A stretch of DNA of 10,884 nt from Planctomycetota bacterium (GCA_016795255.1 JAEUIB010000882.1:1-10884), one strand, 5' to 3'. Positions 1 through 9,933 are shown, counted from the stretch's first letter. Made by a program: numbers and translations. The notes: generated from the letters alone by a model not told the origin.

Positions 1-197
1 GTCGCGGCCGACGTGATCGTGATGCCGCGCGCTTGCTCCTCGGGCAGGTAGTCCATCTTGGCGGTGCCTTCGTGCACCTCGCCCATCCGATGTTCCTTGC
101 CCGTGTAGAACAGGATGCGCTCGGACAGCGTGGTCTTGCCCGCGTCGATGTGCGCGATGATGCCGATGTTGCGGATGCGTGCGAGATCGACCGCCAT
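1..197 (-). CDS. fusA: Elongation factor G, N-terminal fragment (cut by window edge)
   Basis: This is the 5' end of the gene for EF-G, the GTPase that drives tRNA-mRNA translocation on the ribosome. Only the first 65 codons are present; the gene runs off the window at position 1. The start is the ATG at 195-197, with an AGGAGG Shine-Dalgarno at 208-213. The fragment shows the G1 P-loop AHIDAGKT at residues 15-22, followed by ERILFYTG at 26-33, and the switch I / G2 segment RGITITSAA at 57-65. It is the third gene of a str-type operon after rpsL and rpsG. The residues after the P-loop (GKTTLSER) and KEHRMGEVHEG at 34-44 differ from the E. coli wording (GKTTTTER, VNHKIGEVHDG), so it may belong to a divergent EF-G subfamily. 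The identification as EF-G is secure; the subfamily is not. Confidence 0.95.
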   Translation of the reverse strand, partial: MAVDLARIRNIGIIAHIDAGKTTLSERILFYTGKEHRMGEVHEGTAKMDYLPEEQARGITITSAA

Positions 198-207
198 CGC
201 TGCGTCG

Positions 208-213
208 CCTCCT
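208..213 (-). promoter_or_regulatory. Shine-Dalgarno site of fusA
   Basis: On the minus strand this reads AGGAGG, a full match to the anti-SD consensus, 10 nt before the fusA ATG at 197. It is the strongest ribosome binding site in the window and fixes the fusA start. A small GC palindrome lies just upstream at 221-237. Confidence 0.8.
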
Positions 214-220
214 GAACGGT

Positions 221-237
221 TGCGCGCGGCGCGCGCA
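221..237. repeat. Short GC palindrome upstream of the fusA ribosome binding site
   Basis: The sequence TGCGCGC-GGC-GCGCGCA is a perfect 7-bp inverted repeat with a 3-nt loop, about 8 nt upstream of the fusA Shine-Dalgarno. Visible pairing is the only evidence. In GC-rich DNA such palindromes can arise by chance, and no function is claimed. Confidence 0.4.
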
Positions 238-255
238 CGGGCCCCATCAACGCAA

Positions 256-291
256 GGAACCCGGGCAGGCGAACGTCGCCCCCCGGGTTCC
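256..291 (-). promoter_or_regulatory. Strong hairpin in the rpsG-fusA spacer (attenuator or processing site?)
   Basis: The arms GGAACCCGGG (256-265) and CCCGGGTTCC (282-291) are perfectly complementary over 10 bp. An inner GGCGA/TCGCC stem of 5 bp (268-272 with 276-280) closes a 3-nt loop. In the minus-strand RNA it starts 20 nt after the rpsG stop and ends 42 nt before the fusA Shine-Dalgarno. It is followed by UUGCGUUGAUGG, which is only weakly U-rich, so it is a poor intrinsic terminator. A partial attenuator, an RNase processing site or a barrier to exonuclease that sets the rpsG:fusA mRNA ratio would fit better; this is inference. Confidence 0.6.
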
Positions 292-310
292 GCACGACGT
301 CATCGCCTCG

Positions 311-784
311 TCACCAGGCGAAGTGCGCGAACGCCTTGTTGGCCTCGGCCATCTTGTGCGTGTTCTCGCGCATCGTGAACGCCGCGCCCTGCTTGTTGTA
401 CGCGTCGAACAACTCTTCCGCGAGGCGCTTCGCCATCGGCTTGCCCTTCTTGCCGCGCGCCGAGTCGATGACCCAGCGGATGGCGAGCGACTGCTGCCGT
501 TGACGCTTCACTTCGTGCGGAACCTGCAGCGTCGCGCCGCCGACGCGCTTGCTGCGCACTTCGACCATCGGCTTGACGTTGTTCAGCGCGTCCGAGAACG
601 CGGCGAGCGGCTCGGCGTCCGGGATCTTCTTCGAGAGCAGATCGATGGCTTCGTAGAAGACCGCCTGCGCGGTGGTCTTCTTGCCCTGCTTCATCAGGCA
701 GTTGACGAAGCGCGAGACGAGCTTCGATCCGAAGCGCGGGTCGGGCTGGAGGAATCGTTCCGTCGAGACGTACTTGCGAGGCAT
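311..784 (-). CDS. rpsG: 30S ribosomal protein S7
   Basis: S7 nucleates assembly of the 30S head by binding the 3' major domain of 16S rRNA, and it lies near the E site and mRNA exit. The product has 157 residues, normal for the family (about 156). It begins MPRKYVSTERF and contains the S7 signature block NVKPMVEVRSKRVGGATLQV, followed by KRQRQQSLAIRW, and ends with the conserved basic helix KMAEANKAFAHFAW. The start is the ATG at 782-784. AAAGGG overlapping the rpsL stop codon (796-801) serves as Shine-Dalgarno at a longish spacing of 11 nt. The same frame stays open upstream through rpsL, but that part is out-of-frame shadow sequence. The gap to rpsL is only 16 bp, so translation is probably coupled. 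A strong hairpin follows the stop. Identity is secure. Confidence 0.98.
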   Translation of the reverse strand: MPRKYVSTERFLQPDPRFGSKLVSRFVNCLMKQGKKTTAQAVFYEAIDLLSKKIPDAEPLAAFSDALNNVKPMVEVRSKRVGGATLQVPHEVKRQRQQSLAIRWVIDSARGKKGKPMAKRLAEELFDAYNKQGAAFTMRENTHKMAEANKAFAHFAW

Positions 785-800
785 CGGACGTCGAACCCTT

Positions 801-1175
801 TCAGCTCTTGGGACGCTTGGCGCCGTACTTCGAACGGCTCTGCTTGCGCTCGCCGACGCCTGCTGCGTCGAGCGTGCCGCGGATGATGTGGTAACGAACA
901 CCGGGGAGGTCGCGGACACGACCGCCGCGCACCAGCACGATCGAGTGCTCTTGCAGGTTGTGCTTCTCGCCCGGGATGTACGCCGTGATCTCACGGCCGG
1001 TCGAGAGCTTGACGCGCGCGATCTTTCGCAGAGCCGAGTTCGGCTTCTTGGGCGTCATGATCTTCACTTGCACGCACACGCCGCGGCGCTGCGGACAGGC
1101 GACGAGCGCCGGAGACTTCGAACGCGACTTCTGAACGACGCGCGGCTTGCGCACGAGCTGATTGATCGTCGGCAT
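801..1175 (-). CDS. rpsL: 30S ribosomal protein S12
   Basis: S12 sits at the 30S decoding centre, controls tRNA selection accuracy and is the classic streptomycin-resistance locus. The product has 124 residues, the same as E. coli S12, and aligns with it without gaps. The start is the ATG at 1173-1175, giving MPTINQLVRKP, with AGGAAGG just upstream (1179-1185). An ATG 36 nt further upstream would add a tail absent from the family and is rejected. Visible hallmarks are TPKKPNSALRK with Lys43-Lys44, HNLQEHS at 72-78, and GGRVRDLPGVRYH at 84-96. Asp89, the residue methylthiolated by RimO in many bacteria, is conserved. Position 88, Lys in E. coli, is Arg here (codon CGC, 912-914). It is the first gene of the str-type unit, downstream of a candidate promoter at 1241-1269. 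Confidence 0.98.
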   Translation of the reverse strand: MPTINQLVRKPRVVQKSRSKSPALVACPQRRGVCVQVKIMTPKKPNSALRKIARVKLSTGREITAYIPGEKHNLQEHSIVLVRGGRVRDLPGVRYHIIRGTLDAAGVGERKQSRSKYGAKRPKS

Positions 1176-1178
1176 GCG

Positions 1179-1185
1179 CCTTCCT
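1179..1185 (-). promoter_or_regulatory. Shine-Dalgarno site of rpsL
   Basis: The minus strand reads AGGAAGG; the AGGA core lies 6 nt before the ATG at 1175. It decides between this start and the upstream in-frame ATG at 1211, which has no comparable site. Confidence 0.7.
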
Positions 1186-1240
1186 GACAGTTCGAACCGT
1201 GGAGCGCACACCCGCTTTCGGGGGCGCCAAAGAACCGGGG

Positions 1241-1269
1241 ATTAGAGCGACGGCGCAGCCCGAACGCAA
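1241..1269 (-). promoter_or_regulatory. Candidate sigma70-type promoter for rpsL-rpsG-fusA
   Basis: On the minus strand, TTGCGT (1264-1269) and TCTAAT (1241-1246) are separated by exactly 17 bp. The -10 box matches TATAAT at 5 of 6 positions; the -35 box matches TTGACA only in TTG. The predicted start would be near 1234, giving a leader of about 59 nt before the rpsL ATG. The site lies downstream of a terminator-like hairpin (1306-1335), as expected at a unit boundary. No extended -10 or AT-rich UP element was seen. Housekeeping promoters in this lineage may differ from the E. coli consensus. Confidence 0.5.
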
Positions 1270-1305
1270 GACGGTGCCACACGCCAATCGCACTCGGAAT
1301 GACGA

Positions 1306-1335
1306 ACCGGCCCACCGCGCGTGCGGTGAGCCGGT
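1306..1335 (-). terminator. Terminator-like hairpin after rpoC
   Basis: In the minus-strand RNA, ACCGGCUCACCGC pairs with GCGGUGGGCCGGU over 13 positions including one U-G wobble, closed by a 4-nt loop. On the plus strand that wobble would be a C-A mismatch, so the structure favours RNA in the direction of the genes. It begins 29 nt after the rpoC stop. The following sequence, UCGUCAUUCCG, has several U residues but no true U-tract, so intrinsic termination may be partial or Rho-dependent. Its place between rpoC and a candidate rpsL promoter supports a boundary role. Confidence 0.5.
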
Positions 1336-1348
1336 CCGGAGGGATCAT

Positions 1349-1362
1349 CGAGTCGTGACTCG
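1349..1362. repeat. Small palindrome just after the rpoC stop
   Basis: CGAGTC-GT-GACTCG is a perfect 6-bp inverted repeat with a 2-nt centre, beginning 2 nt past the rpoC stop codon. The centre is too short for a relaxed RNA loop without opening a base pair. It could be a protein-binding dyad or chance; only the symmetry is seen. Confidence 0.3.
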
Positions 1363-1364
1363 CG

Positions 1365-4300
1365 TCACGCCGCGGTCGTGTCCGACTTCGACCGTTCGGC
1401 GCCGCCCTGCGACGACGCGTCGGTCGGAGTCGACTCGGCCGGCTTCTTGATGCGAGTCCAGTGGTAGGACCGGAAGCCCGTCCCCGTCGGCACCATGTGG
1501 CCGAGGATGACGTTCTCCTTGAGGCCGATCAGCTCGTCGCGCTTGCCGGCGAGCGCCGCTTCCGTGAGGACCTTGGTGGTCTCCTGGAACGACGCGGCCG
1601 AGATCAGCGAGTCCGACTGCAGCGACGCCTTCGTGATGCCGAGGAGTTGCGGTTCCGCGGTCGGCGGACGCTTCTTCGCCTTCAGCATCGCTTCGCGCGA
1701 TTCGCGGTAGCGGAACTTGTCGACGAGCACGCCAGGCAGCAGCTCGGAATCACCCGGGTCGTCGACGCGCACCTTGCGCATCATCTGCGACACGATGATC
1801 TCGATGTGCTTGTCGTCGATCGACACGTCCTGCGACCGGTAGACGTTCTGGATCTCACGCAGCAGGTACGACTGGACGTGGTCCTCGCCGTTGATGCGCA
1901 GGATGTCGTGCGGGATGAGCGGACCTTCGATCAAGGCCTGGCCGGCACGGACGCGGTCGCCGGTCGACACGCGCAGGTGCTTGCCGTGCGGCACCAGGTG
2001 CTCTTGCACCACGCCGCCTTCGCCCTTGACGAGGATCGTGCGCTTGCCGCGCTTCATTTCCTTGACGATCTCGACCTGACCGTCGATCTCGGCCATGACC
2101 GCCGGCTCCTTCGGCCGACGCGCCTCGAACAACTCGGTCACGCGCGGCAGACCACCGGTGATGTCCTGGACGCCGCCCGTCTCCTTCGGAGTCTTGGCGA
2201 GCAGCGTGCCGGGCCGGACCTTCGCGCCGTTCTCGATCTCGACGTACGCACGCTCCGGGATCGGATACAGGTTGACCGGGTTGCCCTTGTCGTCCTCGAT
2301 GACGATCTGCGGGTGCAGGTCGCCCTTGTGCTCGATGACGAGGATGCGGCGCACGCCGGTCGCGTCGCGCTCTTCCTTGTAGGTCTTGCCTTCGACGAGG
2401 TCTTCCCATCGCGCACGACCTTCACGGTCCGCGATGATCGACGTCGAGTGCGGATCCCACTTGGCCATCCGCTGACCGGCCTTGACCGTGTCGCCGTCCT
2501 TGACCGCGAGGATCGCGCCGAGCGAGATCGGGTAGCGGTCGAGCTCGCGGCCCTTCTTGTCGACGATGATGATCTCGCCGTTGCGCGACAGCACGACGTC
2601 GTCCTCGCCGTTGTTCACGACGCGGAGATCGTCGAGCTTCACGACGCCAGGACGCTTCGCCTTCACTTCCGACTGCGCGAGGCTGCGCGACGCCGCACCA
2701 CCGATGTGGAACGTACGCATCGTCAGCTGCGTGCCGGGTTCGCCGATCGACTGCGCGGCGATGATGCCGGCCGCGAGTCCGTCCTCGACCAGTTCGCCGC
2801 GCGACAGGTCCATCCCGTAGCACAGCGCGCACACGCCGACCGAGGCTTCGCACGTCAGCGGGCTGCGGACGCGGATCTTCTCGTAGCCGAGGGCTTCGAT
2901 GCGCTTCGCGGTCTCTTCCGTGATGACCTCGTTCTCCTTGACCACGACGTCGTCGGTGACGACGTCGACGATCGCGGAGCGCGCCACGCGGCCGCGGATC
3001 TGCTGCGCCAGCGTGATGTCGACCTTGTCGCCCTTGTAGACGGCGGCCTTCGCGATGCCCTGCATCGTCCCGCAGTTGCGCATCGTGACGACGACGTTCT
3101 GCGCGACGTCCGCGAGCTTGCGGGTCAGGTAACCCGAGTCCGCGGTCTTCAGCGCCGTGTCGGCCAGACCCTTGCGGGCGCCGTGCGTCGACGAGAAGTA
3201 CTCGAGGACCTTCAGGCCTTCGCGGAAGTTCGCGCGGATCGGCGTCTCGATGATCTTGCCGGACGGCTTCGCCATGAGGCCGCGCATGCCGGCCAGCTGG
3301 CGGATCTGTTCGAGCGAACCACGAGCGCCGGACGACGACATGACGAAGATCGGGTTCAGGTACGGCCGACCTTCCTTCGTGTCGTTCTTCAGCTCGGCCA
3401 TCATCTCCTCGCCGACGCGCTCGCGCGCGTGGGTCCAGAGGTCGATGATCTGGTTGTACCGCTCGCCTTCCGTGATGATGCCTTCGGCGTAGCGCTTCGT
3501 GACCGCGGTGACCTGCTTCTCGGTCTCCTCGATCAGGCGCACCTTGGACGGCGGGACCTTGAGGTCGGCGGTCGCGAAGGACAGGCCCGCGAGCGTGGCG
3601 CTCTTGAACCCGATCTCCTTCAGATCGTCGAGCATGCGGATCGCCTGCTCCTTGCCGAGGTACTTGAAGTACTCGCCGATGAGCCGGTTCAGCTCCTTCT
3701 TCGTCATCGTGTAGTTGTAGAAGGGCGCGGTCGGCGAAAAGATGTCGTTGAAGATCACGCGGCCGACGGTGGTCTCGACCGGGTTCATCACGATGTTCTG
3801 GGCCAGGCGATCTTCGGGCGTCATCGCCGCGAGTTCCGCCGTGCGGTCCTTGATCGTGTACAGCTCGCCGCCGCCCTTGTTCTTCAGCAGCTTCTTGGCC
3901 GGCAGACGGACCCGGATGCGGGCGTGGATGCCGACCTTGCGCTCGGCGTACGCGCGGAACACCTCGAGCGGGCTCGAGAAGCCCTTGCCTTCACCCGACT
4001 CGCCAGGCTGCTCCGCCGTGAGGTAGTAGCAGCCGAGCACGATGTCCTGGCTCGGCGTGATGATCGGGTTGCCGTGCGCCGGCGAGAACACGTTGTTCGT
4101 CGACAGCATCAGCGTCGCCGCTTCGACCTGCGCTTCGAACGACAACGGCAGGTGGACGGCCATCTGGTCGCCGTCGAAGTCCGCGTTGAAGCCCTGGCAG
4201 ACGAGTGGGTGGATCTTGATCGCGTTGCCTTCGATGAGCACCGGCTCGAACGCCTGGATACCCATGCGGTGCAGCGTCGGCGCGCGGTTCAGCAGCACCG

Positions 4301-5543
4301 GGTGCTGGTGGATCACCTCTTCGAGGATGTCCCACACTTCCGCGTCCTTGCGCTCGAGCATCTTCTTCGCCGACTTGATCGTGTCGGCGAATCCGAGCTC
4401 CTTCAGCCGGCGGATGATGAACGGCTGGAACAGCTCGAGCGCGATCTTCTTCGGCAGACCGCACTGGTGCAGCTTCAGCTCCGGTCCGACGACGATGACC
4501 GAACGCGCCGAGTAGTCGACGCGCTTGCCGAGCAGGTTCTCGCGGAAGCGGCCCTGCTTGCCCTTGATCATGTCCGTCAGCGACTTCAGCGGACGGTTGC
4601 TCGAGCCGAGCACCGGACGGCGGCAGCGGCCGTTGTCGAACAGAGCGTCGACCGACTGCTGCAGCATGCGCTTCTCGTTCCGGATGATGACTTCCGGAGC
4701 GTTCAGGTCGAGCAGCTTCTTCAACCGGTTGTTGCGGTTGATGAGGCGTCGATAGAGGTCGTTGAGGTCCGACGTCGCGAAGTTGCCGGACTCGAGCAGC
4801 ACCAGCGGACGCAGATCCGGCGGAATGACCGGGATCACGTCGAGGATCATCCACTGCGGCTGGTTCGGCGAGTCGCGGAGCATCTCGACCGTCTTCAGAC
4901 GCTTGATGATGTCCTTCTTGCGCTGCTTGCTGCGGGTGGTCTTCAGTTCCTCACGCAGTTCGGCGGACAGCGTCTTCAGGTCGAGACGCATCAGCATCTT
5001 CTTGACGGCTTCCGCGCCCATGTCGGCTTCGAACGAATCGCCGAGCTGCGCGCGCGCCTTGCGGTACTCGTCCTCGGTGAGGAGCTGCTTCTCCTTCAGC
5101 GGGGTCGTGCCCGGATCGATGACGATGTACTCCTGGAAGTACACCACCTTGTCGAGCGCCGAGACCTTGATGTCGAGCAGGTTGCCGATGCGCGACGGCA
5201 TCGCCTTGAAGAACCAGATGTGCGCGACCGGCGCGGCCAGGTTGATGTGGCCCATCCGGCGGCGGCGCTCTTTCGACGTCGTGACTTGCACGCCGCAGCG
5301 CTCGCACACCATGCCCTTGTGCTTGATGCCCTTGTACTTCCCGCAGGCGCATTCCCAGTCGCGGGTCGGGCCGAAGATCTTCTCGCAGAACAGACCGTCC
5401 TTCTCGGGCCGGTACGTCCGGTAGTTGATCGTCTCGGGCTTCTTGACCTCACCGTGCGACCAATTGTGGATGTCCTCCGGCGACGCCAGGCGCACGGAGA
5501 CACAGGTGTAGTCGTTCACGCGGTTCGGTTGCGTGTCGTACAC
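1365..5543 (-). CDS. rpoC: DNA-directed RNA polymerase subunit beta'
   Basis: Beta' forms one jaw of RNA polymerase and carries the catalytic magnesium site. The product has 1392 residues (E. coli 1407). The start is GTG at 5541-5543, preceded by GAAGGGAG with 6-nt spacing; there is no in-frame ATG nearby. In order: the first zinc site with Cys65, Cys67, Cys80 and Cys83; the catalytic NADFDGDQM loop with Asp455, Asp457 and Asp459; the bridge-helix region around 779-807; the second zinc site with Cys824, Cys898, Cys905 and Cys908; and the trigger-loop N-helix with Met942, Arg943 and His946. An insertion of about 165 residues (about 953-1118), in the place of E. coli SI3, precedes the trigger-loop C-helix ITGGLPRVTELFEARRPKE. 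The C-terminus has GLKENVILGHMVPTGTG. It follows rpoB by 97 bp. All catalytic and zinc residues are intact. Confidence 0.99.
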   Translation of the reverse strand: MYDTQPNRVNDYTCVSVRLASPEDIHNWSHGEVKKPETINYRTYRPEKDGLFCEKIFGPTRDWECACGKYKGIKHKGMVCERCGVQVTTSKERRRRMGHINLAAPVAHIWFFKAMPSRIGNLLDIKVSALDKVVYFQEYIVIDPGTTPLKEKQLLTEDEYRKARAQLGDSFEADMGAEAVKKMLMRLDLKTLSAELREELKTTRSKQRKKDIIKRLKTVEMLRDSPNQPQWMILDVIPVIPPDLRPLVLLESGNFATSDLNDLYRRLINRNNRLKKLLDLNAPEVIIRNEKRMLQQSVDALFDNGRCRRPVLGSSNRPLKSLTDMIKGKQGRFRENLLGKRVDYSARSVIVVGPELKLHQCGLPKKIALELFQPFIIRRLKELGFADTIKSAKKMLERKDAEVWDILEEVIHQHPVLLNRAPTLHRMGIQAFEPVLIEGNAIKIHPLVCQGFNADFDGDQMAVHLPLSFEAQVEAATLMLSTNNVFSPAHGNPIITPSQDIVLGCYYLTAEQPGESGEGKGFSSPLEVFRAYAERKVGIHARIRVRLPAKKLLKNKGGGELYTIKDRTAELAAMTPEDRLAQNIVMNPVETTVGRVIFNDIFSPTAPFYNYTMTKKELNRLIGEYFKYLGKEQAIRMLDDLKEIGFKSATLAGLSFATADLKVPPSKVRLIEETEKQVTAVTKRYAEGIITEGERYNQIIDLWTHARERVGEEMMAELKNDTKEGRPYLNPIFVMSSSGARGSLEQIRQLAGMRGLMAKPSGKIIETPIRANFREGLKVLEYFSSTHGARKGLADTALKTADSGYLTRKLADVAQNVVVTMRNCGTMQGIAKAAVYKGDKVDITLAQQIRGRVARSAIVDVVTDDVVVKENEVITEETAKRIEALGYEKIRVRSPLTCEASVGVCALCYGMDLSRGELVEDGLAAGIIAAQSIGEPGTQLTMRTFHIGGAASRSLAQSEVKAKRPGVVKLDDLRVVNNGEDDVVLSRNGEIIIVDKKGRELDRYPISLGAILAVKDGDTVKAGQRMAKWDPHSTSIIADREGRARWEDLVEGKTYKEERDATGVRRILVIEHKGDLHPQIVIEDDKGNPVNLYPIPERAYVEIENGAKVRPGTLLAKTPKETGGVQDITGGLPRVTELFEARRPKEPAVMAEIDGQVEIVKEMKRGKRTILVKGEGGVVQEHLVPHGKHLRVSTGDRVRAGQALIEGPLIPHDILRINGEDHVQSYLLREIQNVYRSQDVSIDDKHIEIIVSQMMRKVRVDDPGDSELLPGVLVDKFRYRESREAMLKAKKRPPTAEPQLLGITKASLQSDSLISAASFQETTKVLTEAALAGKRDELIGLKENVILGHMVPTGTGFRSYHWTRIKKPAESTPTDASSQGGAERSKSDTTAA

Positions 5544-5549
5544 GTCACA

Positions 5550-5557
5550 CTCCCTTC
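5550..5557 (-). promoter_or_regulatory. Shine-Dalgarno site fixing the GTG start of rpoC
   Basis: The minus strand reads GAAGGGAG, ending 6 nt before GTG at 5543. It supports the non-ATG start, after which the protein runs directly into the conserved beta' N-terminus. Confidence 0.65.
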
Positions 5558-5594
5558 ACGATCAAACTTCTCGTCGAGGCCAGGGCAACAGCAC

Positions 5595-5616
5595 GCCGCG
5601 AGCGCGAACTCGCGGC
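5595..5616 (-). promoter_or_regulatory. Hairpin in the rpoB-rpoC spacer
   Basis: GCCGCGAG (5595-5602) and CTCGCGGC (5609-5616) pair perfectly over 8 bp around a 6-nt loop. It lies in the middle of the 97-bp spacer, with no U-tract after it in the minus-strand RNA, so it should not stop transcription into rpoC. A role in mRNA stability or processing is possible; nothing else is visible in this spacer apart from the rpoC ribosome binding site. Confidence 0.45.
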
Positions 5617-5640
5617 ATCAGGCACACACGATGACGCGGT

Positions 5641-9339
<3,699 letters not shown>

Positions 9340-9343
9340 TGCG

Positions 9344-9351
9344 TCCTTCTC
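9344..9351 (-). promoter_or_regulatory. Shine-Dalgarno site of rpoB
   Basis: The minus strand reads GAGAAGGA, ending 4 nt before the ATG at 9339. The spacing is short but acceptable, and it favours this start over the upstream ATG at 9387. Confidence 0.6.
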
Positions 9352-9390
9352 GCCCGCGGGTGGGCAGCGGAGGCACCGCCGATGCAATCA

Positions 9391-9427
9391 CGCCAGGGGA
9401 GACGGGTACTCCCGTCCCCCCTTGGCG
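9391..9427 (-). promoter_or_regulatory. Long hairpin in the rplL-rpoB spacer (RNase III-type or attenuator candidate)
   Basis: In the minus-strand RNA, an outer CGCCA/UGGCG stem of 5 bp is followed, after one bulged A, by 11 consecutive pairs (GGGGGGACGGG with CCCGUCUCCCC, one G-U wobble) and a 4-nt AGUA loop. The wobble would be an A-C mismatch on the plus strand, so the fold favours the coding direction. No U-tract follows, which argues against full termination. E. coli has an attenuator and an RNase III processing hairpin in the same spacer; that positional analogy is the basis for the proposed role. The spacer runs from 9340 to 9500. Confidence 0.65.
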
Positions 9428-9437
9428 CAGGAAAGGT

Positions 9438-9453
9438 CGCAGAACGCTCTGCG
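9438..9453 (-). promoter_or_regulatory. Small hairpin upstream of the main rplL-rpoB hairpin
   Basis: CGCAGA and TCTGCG pair over 6 bp around a 4-nt loop. In the minus-strand RNA it is followed by ACCUUUCCUG, a short pyrimidine run. It lies 10 nt upstream of the larger hairpin at 9391-9427, so the pair could act together as attenuator plus processing site. The stem is short and the assignment tentative. Confidence 0.35.
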
Positions 9454-9500
9454 TGATTCCTTCAACTCGTCTCGTCGCCTCGTCGAGGAGGTCCGACCGA

Positions 9501-9926
9501 TCACTTCAGCTCGACCGCGGCGCCCTGCTCTTCGAGCGACTTCTTCATCTTCTCGGCGTCGGCCTTGCTCACGCCGGACTTGACCGACTTCGGAGCGCCT
9601 TCGACGAGGTCCTTCGCTTCCTTCAGGCCGAGGCCCGTCAGCTCGCGGACGACCTTGATCACGTTGATCTTCTTGTCGCCGGCGCTCTTGAGGACGACGT
9701 CGAACTCGGTCTTCTCCTCGGCCGCGGGGGCAGCACCACCGCCCGCGCCCGGCATCATGACCGCGCCCATCATCGGGGCCGCAGCCTTGACGTCGAAGAC
9801 ATCTTCGAAGTCCTTCTTGAACGCGGCCAACTCGAGGACCGTCATCGACGCGATCGTCTCGATCAGCTGCTTGCTCTTGCCCGCCTGAAGACCGTTCAGA
9901 CGCTCCTGAATTGCCGTAGCCGACAT
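9501..9926 (-). CDS. rplL: 50S ribosomal protein L7/L12
   Basis: L7/L12 dimers form the flexible stalk that recruits and activates the translational GTPases. The start is ATG at 9924-9926, with AGGAG (9934-9938) at 7-nt spacing. The product has 141 residues, longer than the usual 120-130. The N-terminal dimerisation helix pair is about residues 19-46, the hinge about 47-71, and the C-terminal factor-binding domain 72-141, with KTEFDVVLK and GLGLKEAKDLVEGAPK intact. Two features are unusual: about 13 extra N-terminal residues compared with E. coli, and a longer Met/Gly/Ala-rich hinge (PMMGAVMMPGAGGGAA at 51-66). It follows rplJ by 87 bp and has its own strong ribosome site, consistent with the need for several L12 copies per ribosome. 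Confidence 0.98.
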   Translation of the reverse strand: MSATAIQERLNGLQAGKSKQLIETIASMTVLELAAFKKDFEDVFDVKAAAPMMGAVMMPGAGGGAAPAAEEKTEFDVVLKSAGDKKINVIKVVRELTGLGLKEAKDLVEGAPKSVKSGVSKADAEKMKKSLEEQGAAVELK

Positions 9927-9933
9927 CGTGTTA

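Noticed and set aside
785..994. Open frame upstream of rpsG (ATG at 994)
   Set aside because: It overlaps rpsL in another frame and encodes an Arg/Ser/Thr-rich shadow sequence; S7 starts at MPRKYVS.
1176..1211. Upstream in-frame ATG at 1211 extending S12 by 12 residues
   Set aside because: S12 starts at MPTINQLVRKP in the family, and AGGAAGG lies correctly before the ATG at 1175.
9340..9387. Upstream in-frame ATG at 9387 extending RpoB by 16 residues
   Set aside because: There is no Shine-Dalgarno, the Cys/Arg/Pro-rich extension is unlike RpoB N-termini, and the ATG sits at the base of the spacer hairpin. The ATG at 9339 has GAGAAGGA before it.
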